NCBI GenBank assembly: GCA_964036195.1
Contig: OZ038459.1
Location: 19,651,206-19,715,205, forward strand
Reading direction: 5' to 3'
DNA from: Sphaerolaimus hirsutus
Taxonomy: Eukaryota; Nematoda; Chromadorea; Monhysterida; Sphaerolaimidae
DNA length: 64,000 nucleotides
Made by a program: the position numbers and the translations under genes. Position 1 is the first letter of the stretch; every line of letters starts with the position of its first letter. Below are positions 30,420 to 42,029 of this stretch, in pieces. A model generated the notes under the pieces. The model was not told where the DNA came from, did no database searches, and worked only from the letters and a program-made list of their open reading frames with translations.

Positions 30420-33400
30420 TCATTTCTTGTCCTTAAGGATCACATCATAAACTGCCTGCTGCAATCTTCTGTATGTCCTACAATTGCTTCCTAGCCCCAC
30501 TTTCATGCCATTTGTCAGATAGCCAATAGATATTTTATTCTTCAAATCGACCTTGACCTGCTGGCAGCCATAACCCGGGTTTCCAAACATCCAGCCTCCC
30601 TGGATTAATGGAGAGAGACATTTTCCATTTGTGAATTAAAAATTTTTATACCTACTGTATTCCCTCGAAATAACCCCCCTTGAATTGACTCCCCTTGAAA
30701 CCCCCCCTAAAATTTAGCTGAGGAAATAATAAACCCCCTCGAAATACCCCCACCCAAGTTTAGTGTAACAAGAATGTACACGACAAATACTACAGTTTGT
30801 GATCGAAATGATGCAGAACACACATTGAAACCAATAACAGAGTGACGTCAGGGCAAGGTTTATGTGTATACAGTCATATATGTCTATAAACACATACCTA
30901 TACGTCTATATAAATGCTTGATTTTTCTAAATGTCTTGATCTTGATAAATGTCTCAATATGTGGAATTTCACAAAATGTCTGGCGAAAAAATGGACCCCC
31001 CTCGAATACCCCCCTGAAAATTTGCTGGCGAAATAATAAACCCCCTGGGGGTATTTCAAGGTAATACGGTAGTTAAAATTTCAGCTTCAAACAAAATGAA
31101 ATCAAGTGCAAACTTACCTCGGGCGATTTGGTATACAGGAATCCCTTTCCACCAGTTACTCTATGCCCTACGACTGCATCCAAGGTGTCATAAACGGTTG
31201 GCTGCTTGAGGAGTTTCACAGTCTCCTTACTCAGGAGGTTACCTGTGCACAGTTTACAATCAATCAATTTAATACTGTACTCATCTTAATGACAGATAAA
31301 TTTTGTAGCTGTTATTGTCCTTCATACAAAAAAGTGATTTATTCGTTTTATGTCAATAAATATGAAAAACTGGCCATTTGCCAAGCCATTAAAAGGTTGC
31401 GCCAGGCCCCTTGCCGTGCCAATGCCACCGGCTGCTGGAATTGACATCAGTTGTACTTCCGGATTGTTGAATCCATTTCTATCCTGTTTGGTTGTAAATA
31501 CTCATTTGACCATTTTAAATACTCAATATCATAGAAGGTGAACACTGCTGATAAAATCTTACATTGGGGCCAAGCAGCCAAATGGGATTCCCCAGTGCCC
31601 CAGCAAATAGTGGGCTTGGGGAAAATGTTATCTTCATCATGACCTTTGCCAATTCCCAATCATTCCACAGATGGTACATTGTGTCAAAAACATCAGCATA
31701 ACTGAGCCTGGCAACTCGCCAAATGTGCTCCTTTGGAAGTCCAATATAAAATTCCTCATTTCCTGGAATATTCTAGAAATAATAAAGATGGCTGCTAAAC
31801 ACAGAGCCATGGGAGTCAGAACTAGAAACAATCCATTTACACATTTTCTTTTAAGTAAAAGTACAAAAGTCGTAACCATAGAGTTACACCATCAACTTTT
31901 GCACATCTAACCTGTCTTATCCAAAATTTCATCATAAAAATATGCATTCATGAATCTGTGTTTCTTGTCAACCCGCCTGACAACTTGTTCCAGCAGCCAT
32001 CCATAAGTGATGGCATGATATCCTGTTTCTGTGCCAGGAGGCCAATTTGGTTTCTGCTGCTCAAACTTTTTTGACATAGATTTGACACTATTGGCTTCTA
32101 CCATTGTTATTGGATCATCAAGAGCTGCCAGTCCAGCTTGATGGCTGACCAGCATTTCAACTGTCACATTTTTCTTGCCATTTTGTCCAAATTCTGGCCA
32201 GAATGATGTAACCAAGTCACTGTATTTCAATAGACCATCATCTACTAATTTTGCTATAGACAAGGCAGCCATGCCCTGAAATCATTATTTATTAATACTT
32301 ATTAATTGAGATGCATTTGATGCAAAGATTCTATTTCAACCTTTGTGCTGGAAAATGCCACATTCATTGTATCCCTTTTCCATTGTCTCTGAGAAGTGTC
32401 ATCAGCATAACCTCCCCAAATGTCGACGACAAGTTTCCCGTTGTGGTAGACTGCTAGAGCTGCACCCTCGTGCTCCCAGCCGTCCAGGAAGTTTTGTCTG
32501 CGAGGGAAAAAATTGAGGGAGTTAGCTCTAGTAAAGGAACACACTGATATTTATGCGCAGATGTCGTGATAACACATTTCAAAGAAAAAAAAGGACCACA
32601 TACCATATATCTTCTAATAGAACGGCATACCTCCAATAGAAGGGCATGTCTAATAGAAGGGCACCTCCAACAGAACGGCAGGTTTTGGCACGTTTTCGCG
32701 CTAACGAAAACAATAGAATGCAGAGTTGCGAAAGTGTATTTACACTTACCCGACATACCCGGGTAAATGGGTATTTATATTTACACTTACACTTACACTT
32801 TCATAAAATACCCATACACTTTTTTTACACTTTCCTGAGCAAAATACCCGGGTACAGAAAGTGTATTTTTTTCCTTCAGATGGCCCTGTTTTATGCTTTT
32901 GAGAAAGCATAAAATAGGGGCATGTACAAAAAATAACTGCACAGTGCACACATGCAGTTATGCATTGAATGTAGAAAATATGGCAAATGTACAAACTGGC
33001 CTTTGATCTCCAACCTTTGATCAGTACTCATTGTATTCTACAGTTTCATCATACTTTTGTAAAAAGGACAAGATTAATGGAAATTCACCAGCTGGACACA
33101 CAGTCAACTGGCTTTTGCATTCACATTTGCTGCATGTCCAATCTTGCATTTAAGCAGTGTGTATCGCATTGCTTAATCAGTAAATATCAACACTGAAAAA
33201 GTGCCATTATTAGTGAACTTCATACCACTACAGTATTTGCTACAGTCTGAAATGTTTCATAAAAGGCAGTAAAATGTGAAATGATGCATAAAAATGACAA
33301 ATATATTGATCTAAAGGTGAAAATAGTGATGTATTCTAATGCTCAACAGTGAGAGCTCTTTCTAAAAAAAAATTTTACACTTACACTTTTTTACACTTTC

Positions 33401-33987
33401 CTAGGTATTTTTAAAATACCTTACACTTTTGGTATCCATACTCAAAATTCGGAAAGTGTATTTACACTTACACTTACACTTTCCAAAAATACCGGTATTT
33501 TAACAACTCTGATAGAATGGTGGTCTCTAATGGAACGGCATGTGAAAAAAGTTTTTTTTAAACGTTAGAACCTTCTATTAGAAGAAATACGGTGTGTAAA
33601 CAAGGTAATGTCGGTAAAAATAAATAGTTGAACAAGTTCATTAAATCATTTCTTTTGTTTCACTCATTGATTCATTTAACCAATTAGTCCTTCCATTTAT
33701 TCATAAAACCAATTCACTTAATACATTTCCTCATTGAATTTTTTTGGGAACCCAAGGCTAGTAAATATTTGTCCAAAATAATGATCCAAATCAAATAAAT
33801 ATGTCCTACTACAAAGCCACCAAAAGAGAAAAACCTTAGCTTACCTGAAAGCCTGAAGAACAGGCTGGAATTTTTGATCATTAATACTTCCATCAATAAC
33901 AACTGGAAGGAGATGTCTTGTAAACCATCCCCTCTGTTTTAGCAACACTGCCAGTATGGCCAAAACTATCACAAGGTACTTCAACAT
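30420..33987 (-). CDS. Serine beta-lactamase-like protein, copy B (seven exons)
   Basis: This is the tandem paralogue of 4283-7793. Exons, in reading order on the minus strand, are 33987-33845, 32497-32341, 32275-31912, 31762-31563, 31483-31375, 31242-31118 and 30599-30420. Every exon has the same length as in copy A, which again gives 425 residues with no stop or frameshift. The anchor (KYLVIVLAILAVLL), SSTK at 97-100, the YHAITYGW tyrosine and GNPGYG are all kept. Substitutions are few (for example PAASG to PAAGG), so both copies look functional. Exon 2 ends at a GTTGAA donor, and exon 5 probably at the same GC donor as copy A. The role is inferred from family only: an intracellular or membrane-anchored hydrolase of unknown substrate. 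Confidence 0.9.
30654..31069. repeat. C-rich palindromic MITE in the last intron of copy B
   Basis: It lies between exons 7 and 6 of copy B, with TA on both sides. The ends CTGTATTCCCTCG and CAAGGTAATACGG are roughly inverted. Copy A has no insertion in this intron. Confidence 0.5.
32603..33592. repeat. GCCGTTCTATT MITE in the first intron of copy B, interrupted by a hAT element
   Basis: It has the same subfamily and position as about 6198-6365 in copy A, so it was inherited through the duplication. The hAT-like element 32721-33511 later landed inside it. Confidence 0.6.
32721..33511. mobile_element. hAT-like non-autonomous element with TTTACACTTACAC repeats
   Basis: The termini are CAGAGTTGCGAAAGTG and TTTTAACAACTCTG. 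The exact 8-bp duplication ATAGAATG lies at 32713-32720 and 33512-33519. Copy A shows the empty site (gatagaacggcagtctcc near 6280). Both ends are packed with iterated TTTACACTTACACTTTC words. No transposase is seen. Confidence 0.85.
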
Positions 33988-34160
33988 TATGGATACGTTC
34001 AATTAGTTAGTTTCAATACGTTGAAATGGAAATATTAACGCTATCTTTGGTCGACAGGTAAGTCTAGACTCGGTTCTGGTAAGTAAATAAATTGGTGGGC
34101 GATAAACATAATATTCACACGGGCGTAAACAACGTGCTAACCGCGTAAATACCTAAAATA

Positions 34161-34717
34161 CAGGGTGCGGCAATTTAGACGGACCCCATAAAGTTTTGAA
34201 TAACTTGTCACTGGGTAGTCGTATTAACATCAAATTTTAGGTCAACATTAACAACTAAATAGGAAAAGAGCCCTGAAATTATGGCTGCGATAGCTCCACT
34301 CGTTCACAAGTTATTCATGCGAACGCGTAATTGTCCCTTTTCCACCACCTTGTGATATCGTTCAAACGGGATTGACTTCTCGGGACCGGGATCGGGATCG
34401 GATTGTTTTTTTAGGGGGGTTTTCTGATTATTTTCGCAGCTGCATGCCTAAATGCGTGCACGCCCGCCACTAATTCGCTATGCCCATAAGGAAATCGGCG
34501 GGCGCTTGCGTCATTGGTCGTAAAGCTAGGTGGTGGAAAAGTGACAATTACACGTTTCCATGAATAACTTGAGAACGCGTAAAGCGATCGCAGCCATATT
34601 TTCAGGGGACGTTTCCTATTTAGTTGTTAATGTTGACCTAAAATTTGACGTTAATCCGACTACCCAGTGACAAGTTATTGAAAACTTTATGGGGTCCGTC
34701 TAAATTGCCGCACCCTG
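34161..34717. mobile_element. MITE with CAGGGTGCGGCAATTTAGACG ends
   Basis: The inverted repeats are long (about 145 bp). The left flank is TA and the right flank CA, consistent with a decayed TA target. The left part of the same family is embedded in the 1,083-bp repeats at 10319 and 14806. Unit A has no insertion at this place. Confidence 0.75.
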
Positions 34718-34744
34718 CACATAAATACATAAATTATGTAAGTA

Positions 34745-35356
34745 CATGGTCGGGCTGAAAAGTCCCCGGGCAGTGCTCGCCATTCGCGCTAGGGGTAAGC
34801 TACGGTTATAAAATTTTAACACGTTAATATATCAGGTGTTTTGAGTTTTCACCCAAAATTTCGCCCCTCTAGCTCCACCCACTGCGGAACTGTGGGGGTT
34901 ACAATTTTACAATTTTGTACTGATGTACAAATGGTGCTCTAGCGCAACGCTGCTTTAAGTTGTGATCATGAAACTTTGGCTAGTGTAAGCCACCAGTGTT
35001 GGCAATGTGCCAGCACTAACCAACATTAGCTATGATATCATAAGCCTAGTTCATATTGCCATTACTGTCACTACTCTCACACATCATCAGCACATTGCCA
35101 ACACTGGTGGCTTACACTAGCCAAAGTTTCATGATAACAACTTAAATCAGCGTTGAGCTAGAGCACCATTTGTACATCAGTACAAAATGACCGAAATTGT
35201 AACCCCCACAGTTCCGCAGTGGGTGGAGCTAGAGGGGTGAAATTTTGGGTGAAAACTCAAAACACCTGATAGATTAACGTGTCAAAAGTTTAGAACCGTA
35301 GCTTACCCCTAGCGTACATGGCGAGCACTGCCCGGGGACTTTTCAGCCCGACCATG
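34745..35356. mobile_element. Mariner-like MITE with CATGGTCGGGCTGAAAAGTC ends
   Basis: It is almost a perfect palindrome of 612 bp with arms near 290 bp, and TA lies at both borders. Unit A has the empty site near 8862 (aagtatttatggagg) with one TA. It has no coding capacity. Confidence 0.85.
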
Positions 35357-35411
35357 TATTTATGGAGGAGAAAATATGCTGTATATAAATACATTAACCT
35401 AGGTATTTATA

Positions 35412-35856
35412 CCGTATTTCCTCGAAATACCCCCCGGGGGGTGATTGTTTCATAGTGGTCCCGAGAGGGGGGGGGGGTTAAACGAGGGGGGGTATTTCGA
35501 GGGGGGGTTATTATTTCACAAGAAAATTTTTGAAAACCAAGTACGAAATTGTCGTCTGAAACGTACGCAGACGTCGAAAAATGCAACAAAAACCGCCATT
35601 TACAAGGTTCTGTGGACTAATATTAGTATGTAGATGGTATGTACACTGTTCTAACGTGACACCGACATTGTTTTAACGTGTGTTCTGCAGTACACTGAAC
35701 ACAAACTACAGTTATTGTCATGTACGTTCCCTTTACACTCAATTTGGGGGGGGGGTATTTCGAGGGGGGGTGATTGTTTCATAGTGGTCCTTAGAGGGGG
35801 GGGGTCAAACGAGGGGGGGGGTATTTCAAAGGGGGGGGTATTTCGAGGAAATACGG
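35412..35856. repeat. TA-flanked CCGTATTTCCTCG element
   Basis: The ends are inverted (CCGTATTTCCTCGAAATAC and its complement) with TA on both sides. It is a shortened relative of 6393-7448. Confidence 0.65.
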
Positions 35857-36479
35857 TATCAGTTTTCAAGATTTTTAATCCACGATTATAGAATGCTATA
35901 AATGCATAAATAAGTAATGTTTATTTAGGTATACCTATATACAGATTTTTTAAATCGTCCTCTCATCCGGTGAGTCGAATAAAAAACCCCCACCGAATTA
36001 TATAACTACTAGCAGGATTCTCTCCGACCTTCGGTCGGGTTTTGTGGTTCTCTACAATTAATACCATTGGAGAAAATATGATACTTTAGTTAAGTTTGCC
36101 CACATGCTAGGCATGTGTTTTGAAATGCGGTATGTAATCTACCAACAATAACAAGACCAATACCAAAGATGCAATGTTTTGGAATGGATTTTTGTAAACT
36201 TCTGTAAAATGGTTGGGCATGAAACTCGGTAGTAAAATGTAGACAGTTTGCGATTTGGTATGATGGTGTGCAGTGTGCATTCTGTGTGGTATAGGTTTTG
36301 TGATATGATAGTGTGGTTTTTGCAAGGTGTCAAACTTTGTTGTAATCTTCAATTGGTTACATTTGTGCTTTGCTGTTCTTTTTGTGTTTGTAAATCCTTG
36401 TGGTATAAATTGTAGAGAACCACAAAACCCAACTGAAGGTTGGAGAGAATCCTGCTATAGGTACCCACTACTCAGAGGC

Positions 36480-37440
36480 TTGCAAAAACTGACACCCCAA
36501 TGGGGACCCCCCTCCAAATGGCACCCCCTGGGGAACCTCCCAAAAGTGGCACCCCCTGGGAACCGCCCAAAAATGGGACCCCCTAGGGCCCCAGAAATAT
36601 GGCACCCCCTGAGGACCACCAAAAAATGGCACCCCTTAGGGACCCCCCAAAAATGGCACCCCCTTGGGACCCCCCAAAAATAGCACCCCCTGGGGACCCC
36701 CCAAAAATGGCACCCCCTTGGGACCCCCCAAAAATAGCACCCCCTGGGGACCCCCCAAACATGGCACCCCCTAGGAACCCCTACAAAAATGGCACCCCCT
36801 GGGGACCCACCCAAAGTTGGCTCCCCCTGGGGACTCTACAAAACCCAACTGAAGGTTGGAGAGAATCCTGCTATAGGTACCCACTTCTCAGAGGCTTGCA
36901 AAAACTGACACCCCAATGGTTACCCCCCTCCAAATGGCACCCCCTGGGGAACCCCCCAAAAGTGGCACCCCCTGGGAACCGCCCAAAAATGGGACTCCCT
37001 AGGGCCCCAGAAATATGGCACCCCCTGAGGACCACCAAAAATTGGCACCCCTTAGGGACCCCCCAAAAATGGCACCCCCTTGGGACCCCCCAAAAATAGC
37101 ACCCCCTGGGGACCCCCCAAACATGGCACCCCCTAGGAACCCCCACAAAAATGGCACCCCCTGGGGACCCACCCAAAGTTGGCTCCCCCTGGGGACTCTC
37201 CAAAAATGGCACCCCCCTGGGGACCCCCCCAAAATGGCACCCCCTATGGACCCCCCCCCCGCAAAAAAAAATATAGCACCCCCTGAGGACCACCAAAAAA
37301 TGGCACCCCTGGGGACCACCCAAAAAATGGCATCCCATGTGGACCCCCTTGTAATGGCACCCCCATATGTACCTCCAGAAAATGGCACCCCCTGGAGACC
37401 CCCCAAAAATGGCACCCCATGGGGACCCCCTCTAAATCCT
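36480..37440. repeat. 27-bp minisatellite ATGGCACCCCCTGGGGACCC
   Basis: The unit is a 27-bp word (atggcaccccc, tggggaccccccaaaa). It also carries a larger direct duplication: the stretch starting near 36425 recurs starting near 36840. Because the unit is a multiple of three, it gives open frames on both strands (plus-strand MAPPxDPPK repeats), which are not evidence of a gene. Confidence 0.85.
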
Positions 37441-37559
37441 GTAAACACAGCCCCTAGTTTGGAAACTCCTGTAAACTCAGCCCCTAATTTGGAAAATGGT
37501 ATGAATATTTCAAAAAATCACTATCATCAATCCACAAATGCATCAATTCACAATTTTCA

Positions 37560-40180
37560 ATTTTTTAGCCCCAGGGGTTAGACTTAAAAAGTTATGGTAA
37601 TGTAGAGTAGAAATGGAGTGCACATTTCAAATCATTGCAATAAAAAACCCACAAATGCATCATTTCACAAATTGAAAGTTTTTGTGCCCAGGGGTTCATT
37701 ATCAGGGTTTTAGTAATGTGGTGTCAAAATGGAGTGCATATTTGAAATCGCTACAATCAGAAACCCACAAACACATCATTTCATGATTTGAAAATTTTTG
37801 GCCCTGGGGGTTCATTTTCAGGGTTATGGTAATGTAGTGTCAAAATGAAGTGCATATTTCAAATCAAGGCAATCAAAAAGCCACAAATGCATCATTTCAC
37901 AATTTCTAATTTATTAGCCCCATGGGTTCAATTTAAGGCTTACAGTAATGTAGAGTTGAAATTGAGTCATTTCAAATCAGTGCAATTAGAAACCTGCAAA
38001 ATGCATCATTTCACAATAAGAAATTTTTGGGTCTAGGGGTTCAATTTCAGGGTTTTAGTAATGTAGTGTCAAAATGGAGTGCATATTTGAAATCACTACA
38101 ATCAGAAACCCACAAATGCATCATTTTATGATTTGAAAGTTTTTGGCTTAGGGGGTTCATTTTTATGGTTATGGTAATGTAGTGTCAAAATGAAGTGCAT
38201 ATTTCAAATGAGTGAAATCAGAAACCTGAAAATTTATGATTTCACAAATTGAAAGTTTTTGGCTCCAGAGGTTCATTTTCAGGGTTATGGTTATGTAGTT
38301 TTCAGGGTTATGTAGTGTCAAAATGGATTGCATATTTCAAATCAGTGAAATTAGAAACCCACATCAAATCATTTCACAATTTCTAATTTTTTAAGCCCTG
38401 GGCATATTTGAAATTGCTACACTCAGAAACCCACAAATCCATCATTTTATGGTTTGAAAGTTTTTGGCCCAGGGGGTTCATTTTTAGGGTTATGGTAATG
38501 TAGTTTCAAAATGAAGTGCATATTTCAAATGAGTGCTATCAGAAACCCGAAAATGCATCATTTCTCAAATTGAAAGTATTTGGCCCCATGGGTTCATTTT
38601 TAGGGTTATGGTAATGTAGTGTCAAAATGGAGTGCATATATCAAATTGGTGCAATCAGAGACCCAATATTGAAATCAGTGCAATCAGAAACCCAAAAATG
38701 AATGATTTCACAAATTGAAATTTTTTGGCTCCAGAGGTTCATTTTCAGGGTTATGGTTATGTAGTTTTCAGGGTTATGTAGTGTCAAAACAGAGTGCATA
38801 TTTCAAATCAGTGCAATTAGAAACCCACATTGGATCATTTCACAATTTCTAATTTTTTAAGCCCTGGGCATATTTGAAATTGCTACACTCAGAAACCCAC
38901 AAATCCATCATTTTATGGTTTGAAAGTTTTTGGCCCAGGGGGTTCATTTTAGGGTTATGGTAATGTAGTGTCAAAATGAAGTGCATATTTCAAATGAGTG
39001 CTATCAGAAACCCGAAAATGCATCATTTCTCAAATTGTAGGTATTTGGCCCCATGGGTTCATTTTTAGGGTTATGGTAATGTAGTGTCAAAATGGAGTGC
39101 ATATATCAAATTGGTGCAATCAGAGACCCAAATTTGAAATCAGTGCAATCAGAAACCCAAAAATGAATGATTTCACAAATTGAAAGTTTTTGGCTCCAGA
39201 GGTTCATTTTCAGGGTTATGGTTATGTAGTTTTCAGGGTTATGTAGTGTCAAAACAGAGTGCATATTTCAAATCAGTGCAATTAGAAACCCACATTGAAT
39301 CATTTCACAATTTCTAATTTTTTAAGCGCTGGGCATATTTGAAATCGCTACACTCAGAAACCCACAAATCCATCATTTTATGGTTTGAAAGTTTTTGGCC
39401 CAGGGGGTTCATTTTAGGGTTATGGTAATGTAGTGTCAAAATGAAGTGCATATTTCAAATGAGTGCAATCAGAAACCTGAAAATGCATCATTTCTCAAAT
39501 TGAAAGTATTTAACCCCATGGGTCCATTTTGAGGGTTATGGTAATGTAGTGTCAAAATGGAGTGCATGTATCAAATCAGTGCAATCAGAAACCCAAATTT
39601 GAAATCAGTGCAATCAGAAACCCAAAAATGCATCATTTCACAAATTGAAAGTTTTTGGCCCCAGTGGTTCATTTTCAGGGTTATGGTAATGTAGTGTCAA
39701 AATGAAGTGCATATTTCAAATGAGTGCAATCAGAAACCCGAAAATGCATCATTTCTCAAATTGAAAGTATTTGGCCCCATGGGTTCATTAACGGGTTATG
39801 GTAATGTAGTGTCAATGGAGTGCATATATCAAATCAGTGCAATCAGAAACCTAAATTTGAAATCAGTGCAATCAGAAACCCAAAATTGCATCATTTCACA
39901 AATTGAAAGATTTTGGCCCCAGTGGTTCATTTTCAGGGTTATGGTAATGTAGTGTCAAAATGGAGTGCATTATATATCAAATCAGTGCAATTAGAAACCC
40001 ACAATGCATCATTTCACAATTTGAAAGTTTTGGCCCCATTTTGGGTTCAATTTCAGGGTTATTGTAATGTACTGTCAGAATGGAGTGCATATTTCAAATC
40101 ATTGTAATCAGTAACCCACAAATGCATTATATCACAATTTATATTTTTTAGCCCCGGGGGCCTCACTTAAGGATTATGGT
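37560..40180. repeat. Satellite array, monomer about 116 bp, higher-order period about 465 bp
   Basis: A monomer with gggttcattttcagggttat, gtgtcaaaatggagtgcat and aaacccacaaatgcatc is repeated about twenty times with divergence. A diagnostic variant (ttatgtagttttcaggg) starts at 38291, 38757 and 39222, that is every 465-466 bp, about four monomers. No coding frame of note is present. Confidence 0.85.
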
Positions 40181-40640
40181 AATGTTATTGTTAACTCCCA
40201 TAAACTCAGCCCCTAATTTGGCAAACACCCATCAACTCAACTCCCATAAACTCGGCCTCTAATTTGTGAACTTGTGTCAACAGCCCCTTATTTTTAAACT
40301 TCTGTCAACTCAACCCTAATTTATAAACACCCATCAACTCAACCCTGAATTGTAAACTCAGCCCCTAAAAACTCAAGTCAACCCCCTATACATGTGCAAT
40401 TGCATTCTTGGGAAGCAACTTTGCCATCTACTAACCCTGTTTGTCAAGATTGTGGATCGTGTTTGTAAAGGGCATTTGTACTAATAAATAGTGACTGCAT
40501 TGTGTGCAAAAACACACACGAATTGGGCACAATGAGGCCTGCGATTGTGCCTCCTATCTTTTGCATTGAAGCATCCTCAGCGTGCAGTTCTCTCGAAATT
40601 GTATAGGTGGAGATAGAAATTGAACTCATCTGTTCTTGAG
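40181..40640. other. Right end of the tandem-repeat block, no gene seen
   Basis: A run of taaactcagcccctaattt phrases (40195-40385) resembles 37440-37500 on the left of the satellite, so the array is bracketed by the same short word. The rest is unique sequence without a recognisable gene. Confidence 0.45.
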
Positions 40641-41205
40641 ATTTATATACCTAACTATTTATTTCATCATAAATAATTTGTTTACCTACCTGTATCAATT
40701 TGTTATAAAACCAAATTTGACTAACAAGATAAATATGGCAAATATTTTCACTTTAACCCTGGAAAAAAACGTGATCCTAATACCAGCATATATGCACTTT
40801 TGACACTCCAATAAAAAATCAGCCAGTTTCATATCAACTGGAGAACCCATTTAGGTAAATGTACAGATATATTTATGTACCTAAATTGGTTTTCCGCCAT
40901 GAAAAGAGTGCTCATTAGGTATGTATCGTAATGTATTTATACTCCGGTTACTTTACACCTTGCACGCGTGGTTCCCGCTGGATGTGTGCCAACGATGGTT
41001 AACGCGTGCGAGTTTCATAAAAAGATAATAAAATTGATTGTTGTTATAATGTCATTCATTAACATATTCACATCGATGAATTTTTTAAATCTTTTTACGG
41101 AAATCGCATGATTAAATAATCATTGGCACGCTTCCAAGTTTCCAACACGAGACATAAATCAGTGCGAGGGCAGAGTATCATGTACGCCGAGTATACCTAT
41201 TATGT
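40641..41205 (+). other. End of unit B and a dispersed repeat
   Basis: 40650-40920 is paralogous to 9110-9870 of unit A (atttgttataaaaccaaat, then ggttttccgcc). It shows the empty site of the mariner-like MITE. 40930-41205 is a diverged copy of 2796-3055. No gene is seen. Confidence 0.5.
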
Positions 41206-42021
41206 ATTTCTATGCAATTGTATTTATAGGCAACATTATCAAAGCATCAAATGCATATTTATGCAAATACCTACCTATATAAATGCAAGTGCAAATAGGT
41301 ACCTATACATATTTAGGTACTACTAAGGTATATTTGCGAATGTGCATTTATAGAATACATGCCTTCAAGGGATATTATCCATGTAAAATTCACATGTCTG
41401 AATCCTATATGAAGACTGATAGCATTTTTGCTCCAACAAGATAAATGTTTGCTTCTGCTTAGCAACTGGCATTAAGCAGAATGAGGTCATGTGCTATTAT
41501 AGTAGTCTACTGACGGAACCTACCTTACAATGAAATTTACCATAACCCAACTGAATAAACGATCAAAAATGATTTTTTTCTCATCACATCACATTGCTCC
41601 CACTTTGGGTGAATTTGGTACACAATTTTTCACGTGACCTTATTCATCAAAATATGGTATAATTCATTGTAAAGCATAGTGTCCGTCCTGTATATGTTTT
41701 AGCAAAATGAAACATGGTCATATAAAATACCTACATAAATAATAAATGCATAATAAATACAGGGCCAACACATGGGTCACATATTATATCTAGGTATTGA
41801 TAACGATTCTGTACATCAACACTCAAAAAATACCAAATGAAAGGGTTCAATCCTCCACACGGTTAATACTTTTCAACGAAAGTCAATAAATAAGTGAGCC
41901 AACTGGAAGAAAGAGTGCATGAAATGGTCCAAACTCCAAGGTCCCAGCTCCAAGATAACATAAAAGTCATCCGCTCATGTGAAATGGGTGGATAAAAGGA
42001 AAAGTAAATGGAATTTCCCTG
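41206..42021. other. AT-rich intergenic DNA, nothing recognised
   Basis: There are no long frames, clear inverted repeats or RNA genes. Scattered taggtaccta-type words occur. Confidence 0.4.
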
Positions 42022-42029
42022 GTACACTG

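Larger units (their letters stand above)
36003..40640 (+). repeat. 4.6-kb tandem-repeat block inserted in unit B
   Basis: Unit B sequence similar to 9060-9140 of unit A is interrupted from about 36000 to 40640. The block has an inverted pair at its left end (36003-36050 and 36409-36457), then a minisatellite, then a satellite. The left end carries a hairpin, CCGACCTTCGGTCGG. The mechanism of entry is unknown. A rolling-circle (Helitron-type) element is possible but not shown. Confidence 0.6.

Noticed and set aside
36327-37581. Long frames (113-188 codons) of MAPPxDPPK repeats on the plus strand and GVPRGCHFWG repeats on the minus strand
   Set aside because: A 27-bp tandem repeat without stops opens frames in several phases on both strands; there is no start context, splice or domain evidence for a gene.
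37560-40180. CRISPR-like regular repeats
   Set aside because: The repeats are contiguous satellite monomers without unique spacers, in animal nuclear DNA.
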